From Dictyocoela muelleri (Eukaryota > Microsporidia), in the NCBI GenBank assembly GCA_016256075.1, contig SDVU01000189.1:1-18160 (forward strand): 18,160 bases of DNA. Direction: 5' to 3'. Numbering within the stretch: position 1 is the stretch's first letter; every line of letters starts with the position of its first letter. Shown piece after piece: positions 1 through 8,752 of the stretch. Both the position numbers and the translations under genes were made by a program. The notes under the pieces were generated by a model. That model saw nothing but the letters and a program-made list of their open reading frames with translations. It had not been told where the DNA came from and did not search any database.

Positions 1-92
1 GTTTTCCTTTTGTGGTCACCTGCTATGTTCTCAGCCACCTCTGACCCGTCTTCATTCTGCATATTATTTTCATTCTGTTGATCTATATTCAT
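1..92 (-). CDS. N-terminal part of an unrecognised host protein (runs off the window)
   Basis: This frame is open from the ATG at 92-90 to the window edge, giving 30 residues beginning MNIDQQNENNMQNEDG. The visible part is hydrophilic, rich in N, Q, E and D, with no signal peptide or membrane segment, and looks like a disordered N-terminal tail. A CCC triplet lies 7 nt upstream of the ATG (100-102 on this strand), as at the other host starts here, and this is the main reason for calling it a gene. The next 100 bp upstream contain a tandem array of 22-bp units. I do not recognise the family, and a fragment this short could also be a chance frame. Confidence 0.5.
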   Translation of the reverse strand, partial: MNIDQQNENNMQNEDGSEVAENIAGDHKRK

Positions 93-99
93 TTTATAA

Positions 100-102
100 G
101 GG
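100..102 (-). promoter_or_regulatory. CCC start-site motif of the 1-92 gene
   Basis: On the minus strand the sequence reads ACCCTTATAAAATG, so CCC stands 7 nt before the ATG, with a TTATAAA string between. CCC-like and GGG-like triplets close upstream of start codons are a known microsporidian feature. All four host starts in this window have one. Confidence 0.45.
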
Positions 103-128
103 TAATATTAAATTTTTTTTATTAAAAA

Positions 129-258
129 GGGGACTATAAAAATGAAATATGGGGACTATAAAAATGAAATATGGGGACTATAAAAATGAAATATGGGGAC
201 TATAAAAATGAAATTTGGGGACTATAAAAATGAAATGTGGGGACTATAAGAATGAAAA
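129..258. repeat. Tandem array, six 22-bp units
   Basis: Units of the form GGGGACTATAAAAATGAAAT plus two bases repeat from 129, 151, 173, 195, 217 and 239; the last unit is shorter and more divergent. The first four are almost identical, which implies recent expansion. The core GACTATAAxAATGxAA matches the 22-bp units in the arms of the foldback element at 14932-17009, so this is probably a piece of a related element or satellite. It lies immediately upstream of the gene at 1-92. Confidence 0.9.
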
Positions 259-593
259 GGGCTGTACTAATCATAAAATAACTACCAAAAAATTTTCGAT
301 ATTATTTTTATAATTTTAAGTCGTTGAAAACATAAATTCTAAATATTTAAATATTTAAATATTTAAATTTTTAGTTTTTAGTCCTTGTTTCTGAAATTAA
401 AATTTACAGGCCTTTTTAGTCTCAATATAAAAAAGATAATAAATATTAAATAAAATGAGTATTTTTATTATGTTAGACTAGCTTTAGAATAGCCCCTCTT
501 TCGCAAATTTTATTTAATATTTAAATCCCCGGTAAATAAATCTAAAAAAGGGATAAAAATCAATAAATATTCATATTTAATAATAATTTTTTG
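259..593. other. AT-rich intergenic DNA, no gene seen
   Basis: The stretch lies downstream of PCF11 and upstream of the 22-bp array. It contains a short AAATATTT tandem run near 337-368 and several T tracts that could serve PCF11 3' end formation. I see no open frame of useful length and no RNA gene. Confidence 0.6.
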
Positions 594-1496
594 TTAATCA
601 ATACATTCGCGATGGCAAAAATCACCATCAACTTCAATCGCATTCTTAAAAATCCAATTTTCAATTTCATCGTCCCAGATAACATCCAACTTTTCAGAAC
701 AAACTGCACATGTATTATCACATCCATCGCAAACTATTTTATTAATCTCGGGTGTGATTGTTGGGATGGGAATTTTTTTCTTTTCTTCTTTTTTAGTCAA
801 AAAATATTCTCGACTAATTACCGTATTCTCTAATGCTCGCTGGATTCGTTTGTGTTCTTCTAAATGTGTTGTAAATTCATCTTTATTTTTATCTGAAAAT
901 CTCAATCCACAATTCTTGCATTGTATTGGTTGATAAAGAATATTTTCTTTAGCTGCTAGTTCGACTCTTTTAGTGAGTTTTTGTTGATCTGATTTTCGTT
1001 TATTCGTGATATTTTCATTTAAAATTTTATGATTGGTCCCTTTGTTTTTAAGTTTTTTATTTTTTGAATCATAATTATTCTCGGCATTTAAATCAATTGC
1101 TACATCATTCGAATCATCTTGAGGTTTTATTTGATAATCCTTAGAATGATCATTATTTTCAGAATTCTCAAAATCCTTATTTATCGTCTCAGGTGATTTA
1201 AAATAAATTTTTGCCTTTTTAAAATATTCATCAACATCTATCAATTTAAAAAAATAAGCTTCTGGTGGCGGAATCAACAACAAATCATTTGCAAAAGTTG
1301 TTTCTATTAATTGTTTTTTGACTTCCTTAACCCATTCAAACTCCGATTCGTTACTTTTAATAGATAGAAAATCAATTATCTCATTCGCAAGGTCGGGTAT
1401 TCCTTCACAAAGCATAATTGCTAATTCTACTTTCCCAGACTCAAATTTGTTGATTTCTGTTAGTGAATCTTCCAATTCTTTAATCTGATCGATCAT
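594..1496 (-). CDS. PCF11: PCF11-like pre-mRNA cleavage and transcription termination factor
   Basis: The product is a 300-aa protein. PCF11 is part of cleavage factor IA (yeast naming); it bridges the RNA polymerase II C-terminal domain to the poly(A) cleavage machinery and promotes termination in the nucleus. The C-terminal third carries the two diagnostic PCF11 zinc fingers. The first has C193 and C196 in CKNCGLRFSDK with H211 and H215. The second has C263, C266, H295 and C298, in the context SEKLDVIWDDE and NAIEVDGDFCH, which closely follows the animal PCF11 pattern. Residues about 10-47 (LTEINKF to FLSIK) resemble the first two helices of the CTD-interacting domain, but the rest of that roughly 130-residue domain is not visible. 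Residues 105-180 are charged, N/K-rich and probably disordered. Family members are usually longer than 600 aa. The start is supported by CCC two bases before the ATG. Confidence 0.87.
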   Translation of the reverse strand: MIDQIKELEDSLTEINKFESGKVELAIMLCEGIPDLANEIIDFLSIKSNESEFEWVKEVKKQLIETTFANDLLLIPPPEAYFFKLIDVDEYFKKAKIYFKSPETINKDFENSENNDHSKDYQIKPQDDSNDVAIDLNAENNYDSKNKKLKNKGTNHKILNENITNKRKSDQQKLTKRVELAAKENILYQPIQCKNCGLRFSDKNKDEFTTHLEEHKRIQRALENTVISREYFLTKKEEKKKIPIPTITPEINKIVCDGCDNTCAVCSEKLDVIWDDEIENWIFKNAIEVDGDFCHRECID

Positions 1497-1498
1497 AA

Positions 1499-1501
1499 GG
1501 G
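1499..1501 (-). promoter_or_regulatory. CCC start-site motif of PCF11
   Basis: On the minus strand the sequence is AAACCCTTATG, with CCC two bases before the ATG. It supports this ATG as the real start and matches the arrangement at RPB9 (CCC, two bases, ATG). Confidence 0.55.
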
Positions 1502-1641
1502 TTTGTGTTTTTTTAATCTTTTTTTGATGATTGATTTTTTATGACATTTATTAAATTTAAACTAAACATTAGTTTTTGTTATTTATAAATAAGACAGTTA
1601 AATGCAAGAAGTTGCGGATCAAGAGCCAAAATTCCTCTAGA

Positions 1642-2106
1642 GTAATATATATCACATGCTGACAAAATCTTAAGCTTCCGAACCGGAGAGTTGTCTCTTA
1701 CCGTGTCTGTGACCTTTGGTTCTTGGTGTTTCGATAATACGGAATTTCCTAAGATACCCAGAAGCCTAGTTGTATACGCGATTTTCGTTTTATCAATTAC
1801 TCTGCAGGATACAGGTAATTAGATGCTTTTCATGTATTTTTATTTTTCACTACTTTTTGCATAAATGCATCGCCGCACTCATCCCCACACCTAATAGAGC
1901 CCCTTCTACTTATTTATAAAATATTAGACCAAGTCTTAATCAGCTATACCACACTTGAACAAAGGTATATTATACTATAATTATATAGTTTTTGACCGTG
2001 TAATATCATTCACTCGTTATTTATTAAAGAGAGACGCCAGCGGGATTCGAACCCCAATAATTTAATTTTATATTCAAGAGTGTTAACCTCAGGGCTATCT
2101 GGCTCT
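1642..2106 (-). mobile_element. tRNA-headed SINE, family 1, copy A (full length)
   Basis: Read on the minus strand, the element begins with a 73-nt tRNA-like head starting GAGCCAGATAGC. The A box is degraded here (ATAGCCCTGAGG). The B box is GGTTCGAATCC, and the 3' side CTGGCGTC still partly pairs with GAGCCAG. A body of about 390 bp follows, without an open frame, ending near CATGTGATATATATTAC. The same order of sequence is seen in copies at 11230-11690, 5715-6008 and 7835-8016. A Pol III promoter, a tRNA-like head, a non-coding body and dispersed copies on both strands together define a SINE. This copy lies between the divergent PCF11 and RPB9 genes. No target duplication is clear. Confidence 0.8.
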
Positions 2107-2938
2107 AATTTTATCTTTTTCAGGAACGTTTAATTCTCTTATCCTATTTACTTTTTTCAATATGCCGAAGTAAAATTAAATAACATATAAAATTTTCATT
2201 TTTGTGTTTATTTTTTAAAAATACGGATTTTACAGGTTTAATCTAGACACCTATAAGAATTTAATTAAAAATTTAATTTTTTTGTTTAAATTACGAAGTG
2301 TTCAAATTAGAGCGTGTTCACATTGGGAGATATGACAGTATTTGTAATTACATTAGTTTTTTATGGCATTATCTTTTTTTATAATTGCAAATTCGCGCTT
2401 ATTTAAACAAAGATAATAATATTTTTAACAGTTGCTTCTACCTTTTTGATAAAATTTAGATCATTGGATCTTTTATAGAAATTTTAAGTGTTATTTTAAT
2501 ATCATCAAAAACTTAATTTGTTTGCGCGATATTGGTTTATATTTTACAGCTTTAAATAGTTGATATTAAGTTTTTTCCAAGGATTTTTTGTTTACTAATA
2601 TATGAGTTTTGAATCAATACATTCAATTCTAGAAGTTACAAAACATTCATTTTATTAAAGTAATAATAAATCAGGTACATCACATTAGATAAACTGTATA
2701 ATCAACTTTAAGTGATAAATCTCAGAATGACATTCTTTGTTATTTATTTATGACTCATTAGGTCTATAAAAAAAAACTTAGTTTTTTTTATTAAAGAGTG
2801 TTCTATGATATCTAGTCATATCTTTTATATATTTTTATTCAAACTAAGACAGATATCCGTTTTTTTAACATCGCTATTGGGGCTGGCATTGTTTTATAAA
2901 AAATCCAATTTTTAATTTCAATAAATCAGTCTACCCAT
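2107..2938. other. AT-rich intergenic DNA between SINE copy A and RPB9
   Basis: I see no gene, tRNA or repeat here. The last 50 bp carry the RPB9 promoter region: a TATA-like TTTATAAA at 2893-2900, about 40 bp before the ATG. The rest is low-complexity A/T sequence that may hold remains of elements too old to recognise. Confidence 0.55.
2934..2936 (+). promoter_or_regulatory. CCC start-site motif of RPB9
   Basis: The sequence CTACCCATATG places CCC two bases before the ATG, as at PCF11. Together with the TATA-like box at 2893-2900 it gives a compact microsporidian-type start region. Confidence 0.55.
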
Positions 2939-3283
2939 ATGTCAAATCAAAATTTTTGCAAAGAATGTGGTGATCTGCTATATCCTAAAGAAGATGCTAA
3001 TGAAGACATATTATACGCACAATGTTATAATTGCGACCATTTTGAAGTAGCAGAAAATCCCATTATACATCGAATTAATTATAAAACACAATTTTGTTAC
3101 AAAATTTCTGAGGACATAGCACAGGAATTGACAAGTGATCCAACTCTTCCTATGACAACAATGGTAGAGTGTGTTAATTGTTCGCACAATAGAGCTGTAT
3201 ATTTTGAAAATAAAGAAAATGAGGAGGAGAAATTGGCTATTTGCTACATTTGTTGTAATTGCTATAAAATTTTTGGCATATAA
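2939..3283 (+). CDS. RPB9: DNA-directed RNA polymerase II subunit RPB9
   Basis: The product is a 114-aa protein, close to the normal size (yeast 122 aa). RPB9 sits on the lobe and jaw of nuclear RNA polymerase II and influences start-site choice, fidelity and TFIIS-stimulated cleavage. Two zinc ribbons are visible: an N-terminal one with C7, C10, C29 and C32 (FCKECGDLLYPKED is the classic RPB9 opening), and a C-terminal one with C78, C81, C105 and C108. They are joined by the signature linker SDPTLP at 66-71. The C-terminal ribbon lacks the acidic cleavage hairpin found in TFIIS and RPC11, which favours RPB9 over those relatives. No intron is needed. An AATAAA occurs within about 15 bp after the stop. 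It is divergent from PCF11 and the two are separated by a SINE. Confidence 0.93.
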   Translation: MSNQNFCKECGDLLYPKEDANEDILYAQCYNCDHFEVAENPIIHRINYKTQFCYKISEDIAQELTSDPTLPMTTMVECVNCSHNRAVYFENKENEEEKLAICYICCNCYKIFGI

Positions 3284-3626
3284 TCGTTAAAATAAATTTT
3301 TTATTATCCCATTCATTATCATAAACTTAGCCCTAAATAATTATAAACGTTATGTAAACGATTATAACTTTACCCAAACATCGTTATTCTTTTTTTAACT
3401 TTGCTTATGTACTTAAATGGAATCAGTAAGAAATTTACGTAGGAATGCAATAGTAAAAAAATCCAAAACTAAAAAAAATTTTGAATTCATTAAATTAAAT
3501 GTTTTAAGACATCATCTAAATATAAATTTTCTCTAGGAGGACGTGATCCCAAATATAAAACATTATCAGTTTATAAAATTTAAAAGTTATTATGTACAAC
3601 AATTTTTAAAAAATAGTTGTTTTAAA
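3284..3626. other. Intergenic DNA after RPB9, no gene seen
   Basis: An AATAAA near 3291 could serve RPB9 3' end formation. The remainder is AT-rich and ends at the TA that flanks the pogo/Tigger element. I find no frame or repeat in it. Confidence 0.55.
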
Positions 3627-3628
3627 TA

Positions 3629-5485
3629 CAGTAGGGTGTGGTTTTTACGTACATAAAAAGTAGGCGATTTTTACGTTTTTGCCATATTTAACAATCTACA
3701 TTTATTAAAAATTATATTTATAAAGATTAAAATTAAAAAACACTTTAATCAAATATTGCTGGCGATGCTATTGCTTTACCTGAACGTTTAGAAAATTAAA
3801 ACAAATTGAATTTTGCGACATTTTTTATTTTTACGTTCATGTTTTTTTCTTATTTAATTTTTAGATTAAAATACCCAACTTGTTTTTTTAAAATTCAAAT
3901 TTTCTATTAAAATTTTTAAAACACCCTTTAATGAATAAAAAAACAAAAAAGACAAATCTTTTAAAAAAACCAGAGATAGTTAAAGAAAAGAAACTTAAAT
4001 TGGCAAAAAAATGTATAAAGTTTGTGCTACAAGATCGTGTGCGTTAAATATTGTAAAAATCTACATGTTTTGACGAGTTTGGATAAAAGATTCATCATTA
4101 CTCGCAAGATAAAATATAAGTCGGTGTGAATCAAAATATTCTGATATAGACTCTTTTATAAGAGAAAATATTTTAAAAAAACAACATAAATATATCCCAG
4201 TCTACAAGAAGAAGATTAAAGAAATCGCTGAATCATATTATGGACGAATTAGCAGACCTGAAATAAAAGTTCCTGATTATTTTATCAATGAAATTAACAA
4301 AAGGATAAATATAGTTTATGTTAGAGTACATAAAGGATATGCTAGTGCATATGTTTCACAAATAGACTGTTTTAAATGCATTTTTCGGTAAAATATGAAA
4401 TCATATAACATTCGAGACATTTTTAATATTGATGAAACATACATTAATCAAAGAAGAGTCTAATAGTTCGTTTGTGTACGACAAAGACCATGATAGAAAA
4501 AATGTCAAAAAAAATAAAACAGGGATTACTTTAATGTTGGGTGTAGTTTTTTATTTGAATGGCTGAAGCTCCTTCTTATAGGAAAATCATCGAATTCGAG
4601 AGTATTTAAAAAGTTAGACCAAAATACTCATAATGTTATATTCAGGGCAAATAAGCCTTGGCTTACAAGATGGTTGTTTGAAGAATATATAGCAATACTG
4701 AGTAGAAATTTTGCAAATAAAAATAGAAAAATAAATTTCTATATGATAAATTTTTTTGGAAATATGATAGAAAACAAATCAAATATTGAGTTCATGTTTT
4801 TCCCACACAATTTCACATCTGTTATTCAACTATTGGACATGGAATCATTTTTTCTTTTAGGCAAAATTTAAACAGATGCTATCAAACTACGTGGTTTATT
4901 GTAGTCTTAACAACAAATCTTACTATTCTACAAGTATAGAAATTAATAATTTAAATGTTGTAATGTGTATTCAAAAAAAAATGGCTTTTTGCTGAAAACA
5001 TTATAAAAATTGCTGGCATAAAACAAATTTTATTACTACAATTAAATCAAAATGAGAGGTAGTTTCTGATGAAATTTTAAACTTAGATGAATATTCTGAA
5101 AAAAGGTGAAGATTCTGAAAAATACGAAGATTTGTGATGATGTATTAATTGAGGATGTTGTTTCATTAAATACCGAGAAGTTGAACAATTCCACTATACT
5201 AGTCCTCTCTTACACTTAAAATCAGCCCTTACTGTTTTAAATCATCAGAAGGCGATAACCTGCAAGAATTACACTATTTAACATATAATATAATTTAAGA
5301 ATATTTTGACAGATATTTTAAAGGAGACCAGCATTTTTATTTTCGATAATTCGTTTCTTAAATTAATTTATTTTGAATCTATTATAATGGTATTTTGTAG
5401 GTTTTTATATTCTTGATATTTACGAAATTTTTCATTTTTACGTTAATAGTTTTTGTATTTGTGTCATAAAAACCACATCTTACTG
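3629..5485 (+). mobile_element. pogo/Tigger-type DNA transposon with both ends
   Basis: The element is 1857 bp long, with inverted ends of about 20 bp starting CAGTAGGGTGTGGTTTTTAC on the left and, read inward, CAGTAAGATGTGGTTTTTAT on the right. It is flanked by TA on each side (3627-3628 and 5486-5487). A TA duplication with CAGT...ACTG termini is the hallmark of the pogo branch of Tc1/mariner. Inside is a decayed transposase on the plus strand (3931 to about 5060). The preserved ends and broken gene suggest a copy that inserted once and then decayed in place. Confidence 0.85.
3931..5060 (+). pseudogene. Decayed pogo/Tigger (CENP-B-like DDE) transposase
   Basis: The frame opens MNKKTKKTNLLKK, as a basic DNA-binding start. 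Further on, conserved blocks of the DDE domain can be read in order but in different frames: INKRINIVYVRVHKGYAS, then DIFNIDETYINQ (first catalytic D block), then LLIGKSSNSRVFKKLDQ (the IGKS.NPRCFK block), RANKPWLTRWLFEEY, YMINFFGNMIE (the LLVDN..GH block with D replaced) and FFPHNFTSVIQLLDME (FLPPNTTS.LQPLD). At least several stops and frameshifts interrupt it, for example after CIFR near 4392 and after LLGKI at 4871. It cannot make an active enzyme. Confidence 0.82.
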
Positions 5486-5714
5486 TATTTCAGATAAAAT
5501 AAAAAATATTTTTTAAAATCATAAATTATCCTTATTAATTGTAGCGCTCACTTGCACGACTAGGTTCAGCTCCTCTTGAATGCATATTTTTATTCATAGG
5601 ATTGATTATATATACCAAGAGAGAATTTTAATTTATAATATAACATGATTATAATTATTATGCCTATTTTATAGTGATTACATTCGTTTAGTTTTACATA
5701 TATCATCAATAGTC
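5486..5714. other. Spacer between pogo/Tigger and SINE copy B
   Basis: About 230 bp of AT-rich DNA with one moderately GC-richer patch (5543-5582). No gene or repeat is recognised. Confidence 0.5.
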
Positions 5715-6008
5715 TATATATTACATACTGAAAACATATATAGCTACTATATGGAGAGTTGCCACCTAACGTGTCTTTAGACCTTTGGTTATTTGTGTTC
5801 CGATCTAACTTCACTTCCTAAGAAAGCTTTAACTCAGCTGTATACTCGATTTTCGTTTTATCAATGACTCAGCGGGATACAGGTAATTAGTGGTTTTTCA
5901 TAATTTTTTTATTTTTCACTATTTTTTGCCGAGATGTGTCGTCACACTCATCTCCACACCTAGCAGAGTCTCTTATACTTTAATGTCATATTAGACCAAG
6001 TCTTTTTT
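5715..6008 (-). mobile_element. SINE family 1, copy B (tRNA head missing)
   Basis: It matches the 3' two thirds of copies A and C in reverse orientation: a TATATATTACATACTG end, then the CTTTGG, TTTTCGTTTTATCAATGA, CAGGTAATTAGTGG, CTCCACACCTAG and TTAGACCAAGTC blocks. It stops at 6008, where the Merlin element begins, so the tRNA head is absent. It is closest to copy D on the other side of the Merlin element, sharing small variants not seen in A or C. Confidence 0.75.
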
Positions 6009-6509
6009 CCAGCTCGAAAAAATATCGAAGGCATTTTTTCTGGTTTTTTTTTAGCATTTTCCCCGAAAAAATGCCGCCAAAATTTTGATATAAAAAGTTA
6101 ATGGTTTGATATTAATATTATTTTTATTAATTTATTTATTAAATTTTAATAATATATATTAATGGAATATAATAAATAAAAATGTACAGAACCCTTATTT
6201 TGTACAATGTTTATTTAGTGTATAGCTATAAATCCTTAATAGAGTTATTTAAAGCTCTAAATTATTATGAAATTCAAAATTTCAATATATTTTTGTATCA
6301 ATTACCACGTTTTTTATTTTAAAATGTTAAATTTTATATTTTTTATTTTTGATTAAACTTTTCTTATTCAATATACAAGAAATTTATTAATTTTTAGGAA
6401 AAATTTCTTACCTCGGAGTTTATTCTTTAAATGATTGTGATTCCCACACAGATATTTTTTTATGTTGAAATATATGATTTTACATGTTCATGTACTGATG
6501 GACTAGGTA

Positions 6510-6544
6510 TTAAATTAAATTAAATTAAATTAAATTAAATAAAA
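6510..6544. repeat. (TAAAT)n microsatellite inside Merlin 1
   Basis: About seven consecutive TAAAT units near the transposase 3' side of the element. Confidence 0.9.
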
Positions 6545-6584
6545 TGTATTAAAGGAATAAATAAATTAATTTACCTTAATTATT

Positions 6585-7440
6585 TCAAATATTTTTTTCT
6601 AAAATGTTTTCCTTATTATTAAAGAAAAAGCATACTTCACTTATAAATTGCGGTCTCTTGTTTGTTAAGACACCACTCCTGTTTTTTATTTGTCTTTTAA
6701 TAAAATTATTTATTGATTTAACATGCTGAGTATGAACATTATTAATGTTATTAACAAAATTATATTTATGACATATCGTCATATGTTCGATGCCATATTG
6801 ATCTAATCGGCTATAAGATCTATGCTCGTCTGTATGAACAATAGAGTCTGGAACTACTTGTTCGCATATAATGAGCAATATTGTCTCCGCTTTTTATCAG
6901 GTATCACTCTTGCAAACATCCTAGTTGTTTTACCTCGCGTTTCTACGTTTACCAAGGCATCAGTTCTATTATTAAATGAACGACAACGGTGGGACTTACA
7001 TTTATAGTTTAACATCGTTTAATCCACCTGTACAATAGAATTTGCTGACCTAGCTTTCGACTAGAGAAGTCCGGCAGAGGAATTTTTTCGATTAATTCAG
7101 TTATTACTTTTATGATTGAATTTCTAGACACAGAAGGCAAAGAATTGATTATAGCGTGTAATGGAATTCTTACACTATATTTACCTATAATTTTTAAAAT
7201 TATATTAATTTTTAAATCAAAACAATCGAAAAAACTATTATATCTGATGCTAAAGTATTTTTTGAAGGATTTGCAACCTCTACTCATACATCGCCATGCT
7301 AGGCAATCCTTGTTTCTTTTATAACTTTTCAAAGTCATGTAAGAAGAACAATCATTACAAACTTTTTCTGAGAACAATAGCCCATTGAGGCACACCAATC
7401 AAATAATTCTTTACAATTAAATGTTTGTAACTCGCCTTCT
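6585..7440 (-). pseudogene. Broken Merlin (IS1595/ISXO2-like) transposase
   Basis: On the minus strand three frames carry successive family blocks. Around 7440-7385 is FNCKELFDWCASMG, the N-terminal helix. At 7398-7009 is a zinc ribbon (C14 and C17, then C37 and C42 of that 129-aa segment) and a helical linker. Next to it, near 7030-6870, is QVD-stop-TMLNYKCKSHR, the block with the first catalytic D, where a stop replaces the E of the usual VDET. At 6878-6585 is SIVHTDEHRSYSRL with the second catalytic D, and VHTQHVKSINNFIKR, where K stands in place of the third catalytic residue E. Two frameshifts, one stop and the E-to-K change make it inactive. The VHTQHxES form is a different Merlin lineage from the gene at 13712-14692. 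Confidence 0.82.
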
Positions 7441-7834
7441 ATAAATTAAACGTTCATGTAGGGGTAATATATTTTTTTATATTTTTAGCATTTGAGGGAA
7501 AATTTTTGGAATAGGTCACGCTGGTGGAAAATTTTGGACTAGCTCCGATTTTTTTTATCTTTGACAAAGCTTTATTAAACTCTGAAATTACTATAAAAAA
7601 TAAAAATAATGTTACAAATAACAATTATATCGTTTAATATTTATATTTCCCATAATTATTATTAATTTAATTTAAAGATATAAAACAAAAAAATAAAAAA
7701 AATTATCAAAGAAATCAATAAAAAATATTTTGAATTCAAACCATTAACATTTAAATTCAAAATTTTTTCGGCAATTTTTCGGCGAAAATGCCGAAAAAAA
7801 CCCGAAAAATGTCTTTGACATTTTTTCGGGCTAC

Positions 7835-8016
7835 CTTTTCGTTTTATCAATGACTCAGCGGTGCAGGTAATTAGTGGTTTTTCATAATTGGTTTATTTTT
7901 CACTATTTTTTTTGCCGAGATGTGAGCCACACTCATCTCCACACCTAGGAGAGTCTTTTCTACTTATATGTCATATTAGACCAAGTCTTTTTAACTATAG
8001 CACAATGAAACATCAG
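7835..8016 (-). mobile_element. SINE family 1, copy D (body fragment)
   Basis: It begins directly after the right end of Merlin 1 with CTTTTCGTTTTATCAATGAC and runs through AATTAGTGGTTTTTCAT, CTCCACACCTAG and ACCAAGTCTTTTTAACTATAGCAC. About 158 bp (7838-7995) repeat the segment at 5846-6005 in copy B in the same orientation. It extends a little further towards the tRNA head than B but stops before the B box. Confidence 0.75.
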
Positions 8017-8024
8017 CATATTAT

Positions 8025-8045
8025 GTCCCGCGTGCAGCGCGGGAC
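8025..8045. repeat. GC-rich hairpin GTCCCGCG-TGCAG-CGCGGGAC
   Basis: Perfect 8-bp stem with a 5-nt loop in otherwise very AT-rich DNA. It has the same design as the hairpin at 8183-8203 (loop YGCAG), which ends a SINE of family 2, so this may be the only remnant of another such copy. Confidence 0.75.
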
Positions 8046-8160
8046 CTATGCGCACTTTGAGCCTTTAAATTATTTTAACTTATTCTTGAGAATTTTTTAT
8101 ATACTGATTATTTATTAATATATTGATTTTTATTAATTTTATTTTATGAATTTTTGTTTA

Positions 8161-8396
8161 CAGCGGAAGCTGAACCCGCTATGTCACGCGCGCAGCGCGT
8201 GACATATGCTAAAAGTGAGACTTCTATATTTCTTTATATTTATATATTTAGATTTTTATCATATATTTATATTTTTTTATTATATTTTATTTTTTTTTAA
8301 TTTTGAAATATATCTAATTTTTTTTAGCATCAACGAGACTCGAACCCAGATGTTTCCAAGCTGATACAAATGTTATTATCACTCGGGTAAATTTCA
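8161..8396 (-). mobile_element. tRNA-headed SINE, family 2, copy E
   Basis: On the minus strand the head reads CCCGAGTGATAATAACATTT, then a GTATCAGCTT middle, and a B box in GGGTTCGAGTCTCGTTGATG. An A-rich body with many AAATATAAATAT words follows, then TAGCATATGTCACGCGC, closing in the hairpin GTCACGCG-CGCAG-CGCGTGAC at 8183-8203 and a CAGC/GCTG-rich end. The same order is seen on the plus strand at 10653-10960 and, truncated, at 8753-8870. The head differs clearly from SINE family 1. Confidence 0.72.
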
Positions 8397-8752
8397 TAAT
8401 AACTTTAAAACTAATCATATTTAATTGATAAATTAATTGAAATTAAAATTTTAGAAAACTGTAGATTAATAGTAATTTTTTTTATTAATGGATAGGTAAA
8501 TAAATTTTTATTAATTTAAAAGGGGTTAATGTTGTGTATAAGATTCCTTATGAAGGATTCTCGAAATAATCATAAGTTTAAATGGATAAATTTTAAATAA
8601 AATTAAAAAGAAATCAATTAATGTAAAATCATTTCATATGACAATGTTAATTTGAATATTGATTTATATATTGAAATTTAATAAAGTTTTATTAATAAAA
8701 TTTAATCAAGTTCATTTTTATGCATATATATATATTCAAAAATTGTAATTTA
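8397..8752. other. AT-rich spacer between two SINE-2 copies
   Basis: No open frame or RNA gene is seen. The only structure noticed is a near-palindrome GATTCCTTATGAAGGATTC at about 8542-8560. Confidence 0.5.

Larger units (their letters stand above)
6009..7834 (-). mobile_element. Merlin-type DNA transposon 1 (old copy)
   Basis: The ends at 6009-6088 and about 7757-7834 form imperfect inverted repeats of about 75 bp. Read inward both give blocks of AGCYCGAAAAAAT, then GGTTTTTTT, GCATTTT, CCGAAAAA and AAAATTTTGA. A broken Merlin transposase lies inside on the minus strand. The outside bases CTTTTTT and CTTTTCG are only a weak candidate for the 8-9 bp duplication expected of Merlin. The unusual point is that both flanks are pieces of the same SINE region. 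A (TAAAT)n run is internal. Confidence 0.78.

Noticed and set aside
591-833. 80-aa plus-strand open frame
   Set aside because: Antisense to the zinc-finger end of PCF11, which has clear family motifs.
7112-7324. 70-aa plus-strand open frame, and the one at 6822-7007
   Set aside because: Both are antisense shadows of the Merlin 1 transposase segments.
5846-7995. Long terminal repeats around the element at 6009-7834
   Set aside because: The flanking direct repeats are SINE fragments found elsewhere without it, and the interior is a Merlin transposase with its own inverted ends.
7888-8118. 76-aa plus-strand open frame
   Set aside because: It starts in a SINE body, crosses the GC hairpin and ends in AT-rich DNA, with no protein signature.
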